Positions 7,668 to 19,970 of a stretch of 64,000 nt of DNA are shown here, piece by piece. Origin of the DNA: Roseateles saccharophilus. GTDB taxonomy: Bacteria; Pseudomonadota; Gammaproteobacteria; Burkholderiales; Burkholderiaceae_C. A program made the position numbers and the translations under genes. Location: the NCBI RefSeq assembly GCF_004342485.1, contig NZ_SMBU01000017.1, positions 35,768 to 99,767 on the forward strand. Reading direction: 5' to 3'. Position 1 is the first letter of the stretch. Each line of letters starts with the position of its first letter. Below the pieces are notes generated by a model. That model searched no databases, was not told the DNA's origin, and saw nothing but the letters and a program-made list of their open reading frames with translations.

Positions 7668-9115
7668 GCCGAGGCAAGGCGGTGATGGTGCTGGGCACGA
7701 CCAGCGGCGCGGGCAAGAGCTGGCTCGCCACGGCGCTGTGCCGCTGGTATGCCCGCCAGGGGCTGAAGGTGGCGCCCTTCAAGGCCCAGAACATGAGCAA
7801 CAACGCGCGCGTCGTGCCCGGCTTGAACGGCTTGATGGGCGAGATCGGCAGCGCCCAGTACTTCCAGGCCCTGGCCGCGAATCGCGTACCCGAGGTGCGC
7901 ATGAACCCCGTGCTGCTCAAGCCCGAGGCCGACACGCAGAGCCAGGTCGTCGTGCTGGGCGAGGTGGACGCGCAGCTCTCCCGCCTGCCCTGGCGCGAGC
8001 GCAGCGCGCTGCTCAAGCCGCGTGCGCGCGCCGCGCTGCACGAGCTGCTGAGCGAGAACGACGTCGTCGTCATCGAGGGCGCGGGCTCGCCGGCCGAGAT
8101 CAACCTCGCGCCGACCGACTACGTCAACCTTGGCACCGCGCGCGACGCCAGGGCGGCCTGCCTGCTCGTCACCGACATCGACCGCGGCGGCGCCTTCGCC
8201 CATCTCTACGGCACCCACCAGCTGATGCCCGAGGATGTGCGCGCCCGGGTCAGGGGCTTCGTGCTGAACCGCTTCCGCGGCGACGCCGGCCTGCTGTCGC
8301 CCGGCCCCGAGCTGCTGGAGCGCCTGACCGGCGTGCCCACCGTCGCGACGCTGCCGATGTGGCGCGGCCACGGCCTGCCCGAGGAGGACGGCGTGTTCGA
8401 CGACGCGAGCACAGGCGGCGGAGGTGGCCTGCACATCGCCGTCATCGCCTACCCGCGCCTGTCCAACCTCGACGAGTTCCAACCACTGCGCCAGCTGCCC
8501 GGCGTGCGCCTGTCCTGGGCCCGCGAGCCGCGCGACCTCGCCGGTGCCGACTGGATCATCCTGCCCGGCTCCAAGGCCACGGCGGCCGACCTGGCCTGGC
8601 TGCGCGCCCAGCGCCTGGACGGCGCCATCAACGCCCACCGCGGCCGCGTGCTGGGCATCTGCGGCGGCCTGCAGATGCTGGGCGAGGCGCTGATCGACAC
8701 GCATGGCGTGGACGGCAACGCGCCCGGCCTGGGCCTGCTGCCGCTGGTGACTGCCTTCGAGCCGGAGAAGCTGCTGCAGAACACGGCGCTGCGCTTCGAC
8801 AACGCGCTGGAAAGTCCCTGGGCCGCTCTGGCCGGCGTGCAGACCCAGGGCTACGAGATCCGCCACGGCCGCACCCAGCCCCACCCGGGCCTGCCGGCGC
8901 CGCAGGTGGCCCTATGCAACGCCGCCGGCGAGGCCATAGGCTGGCAGGCCGGGCGTGTGCTCGGCGTCTACGCCCACGGCCTGTTCGAGCAGCCGGCCGT
9001 GCTGCAGGCACTGTTCGGCCAGTCCGGCCGCTCGCTGGACTCGGTGTTCGACGGGCTGGCGGACTTCATCGACCTGCATTTCCAACCGGGCAAGATCGCG
9101 GGCCTGATTGCCTGA
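7664..9115 (+). CDS. cobQ: Cobyric acid synthase (CobQ/CbiP)
   Basis: Glutamine-dependent amidase (483 aa) that amidates the b, d, e and g side chains of adenosylcobyrinic acid a,c-diamide. The N-terminal P-loop is VLGTTSGAGKSWLATAL, followed by the family block PFKAQNMSNNARV. The C-terminal amidotransferase domain carries the Cys in RVLGICGGLQMLGE and ends with VYAHGLFEQPAVL. It overlaps the decarboxylase gene by four bases. It is the last clear cobalamin gene on this strand; cobS and cobT are not in the window. Confidence 0.95.
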   Translation: MSRGKAVMVLGTTSGAGKSWLATALCRWYARQGLKVAPFKAQNMSNNARVVPGLNGLMGEIGSAQYFQALAANRVPEVRMNPVLLKPEADTQSQVVVLGEVDAQLSRLPWRERSALLKPRARAALHELLSENDVVVIEGAGSPAEINLAPTDYVNLGTARDARAACLLVTDIDRGGAFAHLYGTHQLMPEDVRARVRGFVLNRFRGDAGLLSPGPELLERLTGVPTVATLPMWRGHGLPEEDGVFDDASTGGGGGLHIAVIAYPRLSNLDEFQPLRQLPGVRLSWAREPRDLAGADWIILPGSKATAADLAWLRAQRLDGAINAHRGRVLGICGGLQMLGEALIDTHGVDGNAPGLGLLPLVTAFEPEKLLQNTALRFDNALESPWAALAGVQTQGYEIRHGRTQPHPGLPAPQVALCNAAGEAIGWQAGRVLGVYAHGLFEQPAVLQALFGQSGRSLDSVFDGLADFIDLHFQPGKIAGLIA

Positions 9116-9125
9116 AAGACCGCCC

Positions 9126-11425
<2,300 letters not shown>

Positions 11426-11430
11426 GGCAG

Positions 11431-12203
<773 letters not shown>

Positions 12204-12204
<1 letters not shown>

Positions 12205-12953
12205 CAGGTCTGTGCCGCCATCAGCTCATCCGCGCGCACCTGGGCGGCGGAGAAGTCGAGCGCGCCGGTGTAGATCGAGCGGCCGCAGATGACGCCCTCC
12301 ACGCCGTCGCCGAACACCGCACACAGACGCTCGATGTCGGCGATGTCCGAAAGACCACCCGAGGCGATGACGGGAATGGTCAGCGCCTGGGCCAGCTTGA
12401 CGGTGGCCTCGATGTTGATGCCGGTCAGCATGCCGTCGCGGCCGATGTCGGTGTAGATGACGCCTTCGACGCCGTAGTCCTGGAACTTCTGCGCCAGGTC
12501 GACGACCTCGTGGCCGGTCAGCTTGCTCCAGCCGTCGGTGGCAACCTTGCCGTCCTTGGCGTCCAGGCCCACGATGATGTGGCCGCCGAAGGCGCTGCAG
12601 GCATCCTTCAGGAAGCCGGGGTTCTTCACCGCGGCCGTGCCGATGATGACGTAGCTGAGGCCGTCGTCCAGGTAGCGCTCGATGGTGTCGAGGTCGCGGA
12701 TGCCGCCACCGAGCTGGATGGGGATCTTGTCTCCCACCTCCTTGATGATGGCCTTGATGGCCGGCTCATTGACCGGCTTGCCCGCGAAGGCGCCGTTCAG
12801 GTCCACCAGGTGCAGGCGGCGCGCGCCGGCGTCTAGCCAGCGCCGCGCCATCGCGGCGGGGTCTTCGCCGAAGGTGGTGGAGTCGTTCATGTCGCCTTGC
12901 TTGAGGCGGACGCAGCGACCGTCTTTCAGGTCGATGGCAGGGATCAGCAGCAT
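12204..12953 (-). CDS. hisA: ProFAR isomerase HisA
   Basis: The (beta/alpha)8-barrel isomerase (249 aa) converts ProFAR to PRFAR. It starts [21 protein letters not shown], with the catalytic Asp in PAIDLKDG and the second acidic catalytic residue in [12 protein letters not shown]. Phosphate-binding loops QLGGGIRD and IASGGLSDI are typical. It is separated from hisH by 48 bases, the largest gap in the hisC-to-hisF stretch, and overlaps hisF by one base. Confidence 0.97.
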
Positions 12954-13001
12954 GGCCGAGGGCTGAAGGGGAAGGGAGGGGGCGAGAAGCGGAGAACCCG
13001 T

Positions 13002-13649
13002 TCAGGGTTTCCAGTGCAGGAAGTTGCGGTAGAGGGCGAGGCCCAGCGCGGCACTTTTCTCGGGGTGGAATTGGGTCGCAAAAATGTTATCCCGCGCCAC
13101 TGCGCAGGTAAAGCGCAGGCCATAGTCGGTCTCGCCGGCGCTGTGTTCAGGCAACGCCGTGGTCGCGTAGAAGCTGTGCACGAAGTAGAACCAGCTCTCG
13201 TCCGGGATGCCGGCCCAGACCGGGTGGGGGCGCGGCTGGTGCACGCGGTTCCAGCCCATCTGCGGCACCTTGTAGCGGCTGCCGTCCTCCTGCAGCCGCC
13301 CTTCCAGGCGGAAGCGCTGCACGCGGCCCGGGATCAGGCCCAGGCCCGGCGTGTCCTGCTCCTCGCTGTGGTCCAGCAGCATCTGCATGCCCACGCAGAC
13401 ACCCAGCAGCGGCTTGGTGGCGGCGGCCTCCAGCACGGCTTCCTTGGCGCCCGACGCGGCCAGTTCGGCCATGCAGTCGCGCATCGCGCCCTGGCCTGGC
13501 AGCACGACGCGCTCGGCGGCGCGGATCACCTCCGGGTCGCAGGTGATGGCCACGTCGAACCCTTGGCCCTCGGCAGCATGGATGACGGCCTGCGACACCG
13601 AGCGCAGATTGCCCATGCCGTAGTCGACGACCGCGACGCTGCGGCTCAC
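13002..13649 (-). CDS. hisH: Imidazole glycerol phosphate synthase, glutaminase subunit HisH
   Basis: Class-I glutamine amidotransferase subunit (215 aa) that delivers ammonia to HisF. The catalytic Cys is in [17 protein letters not shown] and the His/Glu pair in [20 protein letters not shown] at the N-terminus is a family signature. The start overlaps the hisB stop by four bases. Confidence 0.97.
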   Translation of the reverse strand: MSRSVAVVDYGMGNLRSVSQAVIHAAEGQGFDVAITCDPEVIRAAERVVLPGQGAMRDCMAELAASGAKEAVLEAAATKPLLGVCVGMQMLLDHSEEQDTPGLGLIPGRVQRFRLEGRLQEDGSRYKVPQMGWNRVHQPRPHPVWAGIPDESWFYFVHSFYATTALPEHSAGETDYGLRFTCAVARDNIFATQFHPEKSAALGLALYRNFLHWKP

Positions 13650-14242
13650 AGCGAGCCCTTCGTCGACGGGATCACGCCAGCCGAGCGCGGGTCGGGCGTC
13701 GTCGCCATGCGCAGCGCGCGGCCGAAGGCCTTGAACATCGTCTCGGCCTGGTGGTGGGCGTTGTGGCCCTTCAGGTTGTCGATGTGGACGGTGGCCAGCG
13801 CGTGGTTGACGAAGCCCTGGAAGAACTCGAAGGTCAGCTGGGTGTCGAAGGCGCCGATGCTGCCGGCCGTGAACTTCACGTCCATGTGCAGGCCGGGGCG
13901 GCCTGAGAGGTCGATGACAACGCGCGACAGGGCCTCGTCCAGCGGCACATAGCTGTGGCCGTAGCGCGTCAGGCCCGCCTTGTCGCCCACCGCCTTGGCC
14001 ACGGCCAGGCCCAGCGTGATGCCGACGTCCTCCACGGTGTGGTGGCCGTCGATGTGCAGGTCGCCCTCGCAGTGGATGTCCAGGTCGATCAGGCCGTGGC
14101 GGGCGATCTGATCGAGCATGTGGTCGAAGAAGCCGATGCCGGTGTGCAGCTTGGACTGGCCCGTGCCATCGAGGTTGATGCGCACCGTGATGCGCGTCTC
14201 GCGGGTGTTGCGGGTGACTTCGGCGATGCGGGGAGCGTTCAT
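13646..14242 (-). CDS. hisB: Imidazoleglycerol-phosphate dehydratase HisB (monofunctional)
   Basis: Manganese-dependent dehydratase, 198 aa, lacking the phosphatase domain found in enterobacterial HisB. Metal-binding motifs are visible in [13 protein letters not shown] and [13 protein letters not shown], with [11 protein letters not shown] near the N-terminus. The ATG chosen overlaps the hisC stop (ATGA); an ATG two codons upstream, inside hisC, is possible. Histidinol-phosphate phosphatase must be encoded elsewhere. Confidence 0.97.
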   Translation of the reverse strand: MNAPRIAEVTRNTRETRITVRINLDGTGQSKLHTGIGFFDHMLDQIARHGLIDLDIHCEGDLHIDGHHTVEDVGITLGLAVAKAVGDKAGLTRYGHSYVPLDEALSRVVIDLSGRPGLHMDVKFTAGSIGAFDTQLTFEFFQGFVNHALATVHIDNLKGHNAHHQAETMFKAFGRALRMATTPDPRSAGVIPSTKGSL

Positions 14243-15318
14243 AGGCATTCGGGCAGTTCGGCCAGCAGGCGGGTGTTCTCGTCCGGTGTGCCGATGGTGA
14301 TGCGCAGGCAGTTGGCGAGCAAGGGGTGGGCGGCGGAAACGTTCTTGATCAGAACACCCCGGGCTCTCAGCGCGGCAAAGGTGGCCGCCGCGTCGCCGAC
14401 TCTGGCCAAAATCATATTGCCCTGGCTGGGCCAAGGGGTGATGCCGGGCAGAGTCTTCAACGCCTCGAAGACACGCTCGCGCTCGGCGCGCAGCGTTGCG
14501 GCCTGAGCGGCGTAGACCTCGGCATGTTCCAGCGCAAACAGAGCGGCTTCTGCGTTGAGCACGCTGATGTTGAAAGGCGGGCGCAGTTTCTCGATCTGCT
14601 CCACCAGTTGCTGCGCGCCCAGCAGGTAGCCGATACGCACGCCGGCCAGGCCGAACTTGCTCATGGTCCGCATGACCAGCACATGCGGGTGGCGCGCCAT
14701 CAGCGCGAGGCTGTCGCTGGATGCGAAGGGTTGGTAGGCCTCGTCCATCACCACCAGGCCTGGCGCGGCGGCGACGATGCGTTCGATGCTGGCCGCGTCC
14801 CACAGATTGCCCGTGGGATTGTTCGGATACGACAGATAGACCAAGGCCGGCTGGTGGCGCTCGACGGCGGCCAGCATGGCGGCCTCGTCCAGTTCGAAGT
14901 CGTCCGAGCGCAACGGCACGCCGACGAAGTTCAGCCGCTGGTGCTCGGCGCACATCTGGTAGATGACGAAGCTGGGCGTCGGCGAGACGATCACCGCGCC
15001 AGGCTGGGCCACGGCCAGCGTCAGCAGGCCAATCAGTTCGTCGGAGCCGTTCCCCAGCGTGACGCCGACGTCGGAGGGCACGCCCGCGTGCATGCGAAGC
15101 GCAGCCGCCAGCTCGGCGGTACGTTCGGCCGGATAGCGGTTGATGGCTACCGCGCCCAGGCGCTCCCCCAATTCGCGCTGCAGCTCGGGCGGCAGGCGGA
15201 AAGGGTTCTCCATGATGTCCAGCTTCACCACACCAGCACTGGGCTGGACCGCGTAGGCATGGGCAGCGCGCACGTCGGGGCGGATGCGGAGCAGGGCTTG
15301 CTGCAGTCGGTCGGTCAT
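14239..15318 (-). CDS. hisC: Histidinol-phosphate aminotransferase HisC
   Basis: PLP-dependent transaminase (359 aa) that converts imidazole acetol phosphate to histidinol phosphate. Family motifs are [15 protein letters not shown] at the N-terminus, [23 protein letters not shown], and the PLP lysine in [16 protein letters not shown]. The start was chosen at the ATG of MTDRLQQAL, which overlaps the stop of the upstream PIN-domain gene by four bases. In consequence hisC translation appears coupled to a toxin gene, an unusual arrangement for this operon. Confidence 0.96.
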   Translation of the reverse strand: MTDRLQQALLRIRPDVRAAHAYAVQPSAGVVKLDIMENPFRLPPELQRELGERLGAVAINRYPAERTAELAAALRMHAGVPSDVGVTLGNGSDELIGLLTLAVAQPGAVIVSPTPSFVIYQMCAEHQRLNFVGVPLRSDDFELDEAAMLAAVERHQPALVYLSYPNNPTGNLWDAASIERIVAAAPGLVVMDEAYQPFASSDSLALMARHPHVLVMRTMSKFGLAGVRIGYLLGAQQLVEQIEKLRPPFNISVLNAEAALFALEHAEVYAAQAATLRAERERVFEALKTLPGITPWPSQGNMILARVGDAAATFAALRARGVLIKNVSAAHPLLANCLRITIGTPDENTRLLAELPECL

Positions 15319-15743
15319 GGCGCGGCGACGATGGGGTTGAGAACCTGCACGCTGTCGTAGACGGCCTCGTGCGGCAGGGCCAGGCTGAGCAGGCGTGTGC
15401 AGCCTTGCGCCTTGGCGCTTGCGACGACGAGGGCATCGGCGAAAGGCAGGCCGAAGCGGCTCTCCAGCGACCAGGCGGATTCGACCGTGGCCTGGTCCGC
15501 GGACCAGGGCCGCCAGTGCTGGTAGCGGCGCACCTCGGCGCGCACGTCGCCCTGGGGCATGGGCGGGCTCACGCGCTGGGTGGCGAGCAGATAGAAGTCG
15601 CTCAGCACCTGCACAGAAACGCGGCCGGTGCGCGTGGCCCACAGCTCGCGCAACCAGGCCAGCACCTGCTCGCGCTCTACCGGGCGCGCACCATCCTCGC
15701 TGAACAGCAGCACGGAGGTGTCGACGAAGACGGGTTCCGTCAC
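15315..15743 (-). CDS. PIN-domain ribonuclease toxin (VapC-like), possibly degenerate
   Basis: The 142-aa protein of the PIN family is encoded directly after an RHH antitoxin gene. Visible family features are the first acidic residue in [10 protein letters not shown], a central [11 protein letters not shown] (usually with Glu or Asp in this place) and [15 protein letters not shown], with an acidic residue in ADAL. The later segment, where relatives usually have S-E-D after the LL, reads [13 protein letters not shown], so one expected acidic residue seems missing. The GTG start overlaps the antitoxin stop (GTGA), and the stop overlaps the hisC ATG. Toxicity is not certain. Confidence 0.85.
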   Translation of the reverse strand: MTEPVFVDTSVLLFSEDGARPVEREQVLAWLRELWATRTGRVSVQVLSDFYLLATQRVSPPMPQGDVRAEVRRYQHWRPWSADQATVESAWSLESRFGLPFADALVVASAKAQGCTRLLSLALPHEAVYDSVQVLNPIVAAP

Positions 15744-15958
15744 AGCACGCCTCGGCCGGGATAGGGCTGGCCGTCGGACGACCATGACCGTTCGCGGTGC
15801 AGCCAGTCCTGCAGCGCGCGCCCGTAGGCGTCGTCGTGCTGCATCTTCTCGGCCAGCAACTCGCCGAGCAGGCGCGACACGCTGGTGTTGCAGCGCGCGG
15901 CCTCCAGCCGGGCCCATTCGGCCACGGCATCGTCCATCGACACGGTGACGTTCTTCAT
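15740..15958 (-). CDS. Ribbon-helix-helix antitoxin (CopG/MetJ-like)
   Basis: The 72-aa protein starts MKNVTVSMDDAVAEWARLEAARCNTSVSR in substance: a short beta strand (KNVTVSMDD) followed by two helices, the pattern of ribbon-helix-helix DNA-binding antitoxins. The C-terminal ~30 residues (from about HDDAYGRAL to [10 protein letters not shown]) would wrap the PIN toxin by analogy with VapB-type proteins. A large inverted repeat lies directly upstream of its start. The first strand of the RHH dimer would be expected to read that operator; autoregulation is inferred. Confidence 0.85.
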   Translation of the reverse strand: MKNVTVSMDDAVAEWARLEAARCNTSVSRLLGELLAEKMQHDDAYGRALQDWLHRERSWSSDGQPYPGRGVL

Positions 15959-15972
15959 GGCCCGAAGAGTAT

Positions 15973-16001
15973 CACGAAGTTCGTGTTACACGAACTTCGT
16001 G
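15973..16001 (-). promoter_or_regulatory. Inverted-repeat operator of the toxin-antitoxin pair
   Basis: Two 13-bp arms, CACGAAGTTCGTG and CACGAACTTCGTG, are perfect reverse complements of each other and are separated by TTA. Each arm is itself almost palindromic, so the site contains four CACGAA-type half-sites. It starts 14 bases upstream of the antitoxin ATG, in the only non-coding gap (54 bp) in this part of the operon. An RHH dimer-of-dimers binding site is the natural reading. Confidence 0.8.
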
Positions 16002-16012
16002 TCAAAGCAAAC

Positions 16013-16867
16013 CTAGGTGCGATACCAGAGTTCGGGCTTGTCCAGCGGCGTCTGCGGCGGCAACAGCGGGTTGCTCAGTTCGATGACGCGGCGCGAGCCC
16101 AGCCGGGCACGGGCGAGATCCTCGCCATGGTGCTTCAGCAAGAGGCGCTCCAGCTCGCCGCTGACGCGCAGGCGCTGCAGGCCGACCTCGATCGCGGCAG
16201 CCAGCTCGGTGTTGCCGGGCGCGACGAAGTAGTAGGTGGCTGCCGGATAGTGCAGGCAGATGTCGGGCACGACGGTCAGGCCCCGGCCCTGGTGCTCCAG
16301 CTCGCGCCAGATCTCCTTGACGGAGCGCGGGAAGGCGTCGGCGCGGCCCAGGCGCAGCTGCTTGAACATCGCGTCGAAGGAGGCCGACTCGATGACGTCG
16401 AGGCCGTTGGCCTGCAGGATGTTGGTGTCCGGCCACTCCAGCCGCTGAACCAGGCTGAAGCGCCGCAGCTCGGCCAGGGTGCGGACCTCGCGCATCCTGG
16501 CAGCGGTCTCGGCGGAGGCCAGCAACAGCCGCCAGCCGTTGAGGCCGCGGTAGATGGGGATGCGCACCGGCCGGGCCTGCTGCTCGCGCTCGACCGAGGT
16601 CATCGTCCAGAGCACGTCCAGCGTGCCGCCGCTGCGGGCCAGTTCGAAGATCGCGCGCTTCTGCGTCAACGACTCGGGCGAAGGCTCCAGCTCGACCGGC
16701 ATGCCTGCCGCGGCCAGCGCCAGCCTGAGCAGCTGCGCGGGATGGCTGCGCTCCAGGCCGATGCCGGCCGGGTCCTGCGGCACGCGCAGGCGGCGCGCTG
16801 CCCCATGCGCAGCAGCCAGCGGGAGGCCGGCAGCGGAGATCAGCAGCTCACGACGGCGTGGGGGCAT
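16013..16867 (-). CDS. Periplasmic solute-binding-like protein (PBP2 fold) inside the his operon
   Basis: The 284-aa protein has an Arg-rich N-terminus followed by a hydrophobic segment (MPPRRRELLISAAGLPLAA), read as a signal peptide. The remaining sequence resembles bacterial periplasmic solute-binding type-2 proteins (for example GLNGWRLLLAS, LRLGRADAFPRS, LRVSGELERLLLKHHGE near the C-terminus). The ligand is unknown; no permease or ATPase gene adjoins it. It is transcribed with the his genes, 24 bases after hisD, which hints at sensing or uptake related to amino acids, but this is only context. Confidence 0.75.
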   Translation of the reverse strand: MPPRRRELLISAAGLPLAAAHGAARRLRVPQDPAGIGLERSHPAQLLRLALAAAGMPVELEPSPESLTQKRAIFELARSGGTLDVLWTMTSVEREQQARPVRIPIYRGLNGWRLLLASAETAARMREVRTLAELRRFSLVQRLEWPDTNILQANGLDVIESASFDAMFKQLRLGRADAFPRSVKEIWRELEHQGRGLTVVPDICLHYPAATYYFVAPGNTELAAAIEVGLQRLRVSGELERLLLKHHGEDLARARLGSRRVIELSNPLLPPQTPLDKPELWYRT

Positions 16868-16891
16868 CGTCGCAGCCTGGCCGAGCGGCGC

Positions 16892-18202
16892 TCAGGGTTT
16901 CAAACGCAGTTCGGCCGCCCGCGCGTGGGCCTGCAGGCCCTCGCCGTGGGCCAGCTCGCTGGCGATGCAGCCCAGGGCCTGGGCGCCGTCGGCGCTGACC
17001 TCGATAAGGCTGCTGCGCTTCTGGAAGTCGTAGACGCCCAGCGGCGACGAGAAGCGCGCCGTGCCGGCCGTGGGCAGCACATGGTTGGGGCCGGCGCAGT
17101 AGTCGCCCAGGCTCTCGCTGGTGTAGGCGCCCAGGAAGATCGCACCGGCATGGCGCAGCAGCGGCTCCCAGGCTTTGGGCTCGGCGGCGCTGATCTCCAG
17201 GTGCTCGGGCGCGATGCTGTTGCTGATCTCGCAGGCCTCTTCCATCGAGCGCGTCAGGATCAGCGCACCGCGGCCCTGCAGCGAGGCGCGGATGGTGGCC
17301 TCGCGCGGCAGCGCCGGCAGCAGGCGCTCCATGCTGGCGCGCACGGCGTCGAGGAAGGCGGCATCGGGGCTGAGCAGGATGCTCTGCGCGAGCTCGTCGT
17401 GCTCGGCCTGGCTGAACAGGTCCATCGCGACCCAGTCCGGCGGCGTCGTGCCGTCGGCGATGACGAGGATCTCGCTGGGGCCGGCGATCATGTCGATGCC
17501 GACCTGGCCGAACACATGCTTCTTGGCCGAGGCCACATAGGCATTGCCCGGGCCGGTGATCTTGTCGACGCGCGGGATGCCCGCCGTGCCATAGGCCAGC
17601 GCGGCCACGGCCTGGGCGCCACCGATGGTGAACACGCGGTGCACGCCGGCCACGGCGGCGGCGGCCAGCACCAGCGGGTTGCGCACGCCGTCCGGCGTGG
17701 GCACAACCATGATGATTTCCTGCACGCCGGCGACATGGGCCGGGATGGCGTTCATCAGCACGCTGCTCGGGTAGGCGGCCTTGCCGCCGGGCACGTAGAG
17801 GCCCACGCGGTCCAGCGGCGTGACCTTCTGGCCGAGCAGGTTGCCGTCCTCGTCGCGGTAGCTCCAGGAGAGACCGCAGGCCTCGAGCTGGCGCTCGTGG
17901 TAGGCCCGCACACGCTTCGCCGCGGCCTGCAGCGCATCGCGCTGGGCCGGCTTGATGACGGCCAGCGCGGCCTGCAGTTCGGCCTGGCCGATCTCCAGCG
18001 CGGCGACGCTGTCGGTCTGCACGCGGTCGAAGCGGGCCGTGTAGTCCAGCACGGCGGCGTCGCCACGCTTTCGCACATCGGCCAGGATCTCGGCGACGCG
18101 GCCCTCGATGGCGGCATCGGTCTCGGCCGACCAGTGGCGCAGGCGCTCGAACCGGGCCGCGAAGTCCGCGTCTGCGGTGGAGAGTCGGCGGACGAGGCTC
18201 AT
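16892..18202 (-). CDS. hisD: Histidinol dehydrogenase HisD
   Basis: Zinc- and NAD-dependent enzyme (436 aa) catalysing the last two steps of histidine synthesis, histidinol to histidine. Family features include [18 protein letters not shown], the segment [26 protein letters not shown] (metal/catalytic His region) and [14 protein letters not shown]. The start overlaps the hisG stop by four bases. It is full length. Confidence 0.97.
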   Translation of the reverse strand: MSLVRRLSTADADFAARFERLRHWSAETDAAIEGRVAEILADVRKRGDAAVLDYTARFDRVQTDSVAALEIGQAELQAALAVIKPAQRDALQAAAKRVRAYHERQLEACGLSWSYRDEDGNLLGQKVTPLDRVGLYVPGGKAAYPSSVLMNAIPAHVAGVQEIIMVVPTPDGVRNPLVLAAAAVAGVHRVFTIGGAQAVAALAYGTAGIPRVDKITGPGNAYVASAKKHVFGQVGIDMIAGPSEILVIADGTTPPDWVAMDLFSQAEHDELAQSILLSPDAAFLDAVRASMERLLPALPREATIRASLQGRGALILTRSMEEACEISNSIAPEHLEISAAEPKAWEPLLRHAGAIFLGAYTSESLGDYCAGPNHVLPTAGTARFSSPLGVYDFQKRSSLIEVSADGAQALGCIASELAHGEGLQAHARAAELRLKP

Positions 18203-18870
18203 GCCGCCACCGCCTTCGCGAAGGCGTCGATCAGCGGGCGCAGCGTGTCGCGCTTGAGCTTGAGTGCCGCCTGGTTGACGACGAGGCGGGAGGAGATGTC
18301 CATGATCTGCTCGACCTCGACCAGCTTGTTCGCGCGCAGCGTGCCGCCGGTGGAGACGAGGTCGACGATGGCGTCGGCCAGGCCGGTCAACGGTGCCAGC
18401 TCCATCGAGCCGTAGAGCTTGATGAGGTCGACGTGCACGCCCTTGTCGGCGAAGTGCTGGCGCGCCATCTCGGTGTACTTGGTGGCGACGCGGATGCGCG
18501 AGCCCTGCTTGACGGCGGCGGCGTAGTCGAAGTCGGCCCGCGTCGCCACGCTCATGCGGCAGCGGGCGATCTTCAGATCCAGCGGCTGGTAGAGGCCGTG
18601 AGAGCCGCCCTGGGCCAGGGCCTGCTCGTGCAGCACGTCGCGGCCGGCCACGCCGAGGTCGGCGCCGCCGTATTGCACATAGGTCGGCACGTCGCTGGCA
18701 CGCACCAGCACGACGCGCACACCCTCGCGGCTGGTCGGCAGGATGAGCTTGCGCGAGGTCTCGGGGTCTTCCAGCACCTCGATGCCGGCGGCGCGCAGCA
18801 GCGGCAGCGTCTCCTCGAAGATGCGGCCCTTGGACAGGGCGAGGGTCAGGCCTTGGCTGGCAGCGCTCAT
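18199..18870 (-). CDS. hisG: ATP phosphoribosyltransferase HisG, short form
   Basis: First enzyme of histidine synthesis, ATP + PRPP to phosphoribosyl-ATP. At 223 aa it is the short form, lacking the C-terminal regulatory domain of long HisG, so by family rule it needs HisZ (not in the window) for activity and feedback. Motifs include [16 protein letters not shown], the [11 protein letters not shown] segment and the PRPP-binding region [18 protein letters not shown]. The ATG at 18870 overlaps the bolA-like stop; a GTG three codons upstream is the alternative. Confidence 0.96.
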   Translation of the reverse strand: MSAASQGLTLALSKGRIFEETLPLLRAAGIEVLEDPETSRKLILPTSREGVRVVLVRASDVPTYVQYGGADLGVAGRDVLHEQALAQGGSHGLYQPLDLKIARCRMSVATRADFDYAAAVKQGSRIRVATKYTEMARQHFADKGVHVDLIKLYGSMELAPLTGLADAIVDLVSTGGTLRANKLVEVEQIMDISSRLVVNQAALKLKRDTLRPLIDAFAKAVAA

Positions 18871-19106
18871 TGCGTCCACTCCTCGGGCGTCAGCGTCTTC
18901 ATCGACAGCGCATGGATCTGCTCGCGCATGCGCTCGCCGAGCGCCGCGTACACCCGCTGGTGGCGCCTGACGCGCGTGAGGCCCGCGAACTCCGCCGAAA
19001 CGATGGTGGCGAAGAAATGTCGCCCGTCGCCCTCGACTTCCAGATGCGCGCAGGGCAGGCCTGCGGCAATGAAATCGCGCACTTCTTGCGGGGTCGGGTC
19101 GGCCAT
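18867..19106 (-). CDS. BolA/IbaG-like protein
   Basis: The 79-aa protein of the BolA family matches the IbaG/YrbA branch: a class II KH-like fold with the [17 protein letters not shown] segment and the conserved [16 protein letters not shown] helix. Such proteins pair with monothiol glutaredoxins in Fe-S handling. The start is at MADPTPQEV; upstream reading into the intergenic region is unconvincing. It overlaps hisG directly. In many beta- and gammaproteobacteria murA sits next to this gene; it is absent here. Confidence 0.9.
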   Translation of the reverse strand: MADPTPQEVRDFIAAGLPCAHLEVEGDGRHFFATIVSAEFAGLTRVRRHQRVYAALGERMREQIHALSMKTLTPEEWTQ

Positions 19107-19214
19107 TGAATCGGTCCTCGAAAGCTCGGGAGAAACCCGAGATTTTAGGGGTTCGCCCTCAGACACCCCTTCGCATCCCATCAAGCAGCCGCCAAAGTCC
19201 GTCGGGGGGTGGGC

Positions 19215-19970
19215 TCAGCCCCTGATCTTGTAGCCGCTTTTCAGCAGCGACAGGGCCAGGGCCGCCGTGGCCGCGAAGCTCACGCCGACGACGCCCAGGC
19301 TGAGCCAGGGCGACACGTCGCTGACGCCGAAGAAGCCGCGGCGGAAGCCGTCGATCATGTAGAAGAAGGGGTTGAGGTGGCTCACGGCCTGCCAGAAGCC
19401 GGGCAGCGAATGCACCGAATAGAAGACCCCCGACAGGAAGGTCATCGGCATGATGATGAAGTTCTGGAAGGCGGCGAGCTGGTCGAACTTCTCGGCCCAC
19501 AGGCCGGCGATCAGGCCCAGCGTGCCCATCAGGCCGGCGCCGAGCACGGTGAAGAGCAGCACCCACAGGATGTTGTCCAGGCCCGGCGGCGCGAACCAGG
19601 CCGTCACCAGCAGCACGCCCGCCCCCACCGCCAGGCCGCGCACGATGGCAGCGCCGACATAGGCGACGAACCAGGCCGCAGGCGACAGCGGCGTCAACAG
19701 CAGGAAGACGAGGTTGCCGGTGATCTTGCTCTGGATCAGGCTGGACGAGCTGTTCGCGAACGCGTTCTGCAGCACGCTCATCATCACGAGGCCGGGGATC
19801 AGGAACTGCGTGTAGCGGACGCTGTCGTAGACCTTCACGTGGTCCTCCAACGTGTGGCCGAAGACGAGCAGGTACATGACGGCCGTCAGCACCGGCGCCG
19901 CGACGGTCTGGAAGCTGACCTTCCAGAAGCGCAGCACTTCCTTTCTGAAGAGGGTGGATGTGCCGTTCAT
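19215..19970 (-). CDS. ABC-2 type transporter permease (YadH-like)
   Basis: The 251-aa inner-membrane protein has about six hydrophobic segments and resembles the YadH/NodJ group of ABC-2 exporters (LLVFGHTLEDHV, FLIPGLVMMSVLQNAF, the VFYSVHSLPGFWQ region before the last helices). It forms an exporter with the ATPase encoded just upstream, whose stop overlaps its start. The substrate is unknown. The cluster with bolA and his genes is a recurring order in Burkholderiales, but no functional connection is shown. Confidence 0.9.
   Translation of the reverse strand: MNGTSTLFRKEVLRFWKVSFQTVAAPVLTAVMYLLVFGHTLEDHVKVYDSVRYTQFLIPGLVMMSVLQNAFANSSSSLIQSKITGNLVFLLLTPLSPAAWFVAYVGAAIVRGLAVGAGVLLVTAWFAPPGLDNILWVLLFTVLGAGLMGTLGLIAGLWAEKFDQLAAFQNFIIMPMTFLSGVFYSVHSLPGFWQAVSHLNPFFYMIDGFRRGFFGVSDVSPWLSLGVVGVSFAATAALALSLLKSGYKIRG

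Noticed and set aside
15797..18415. 872-codon + frame opposite the hisD and hisG genes
   Set aside because: It is the complement of hisD, hisG and the binding-protein gene; Gln/Arg/Gly-rich with no domain.
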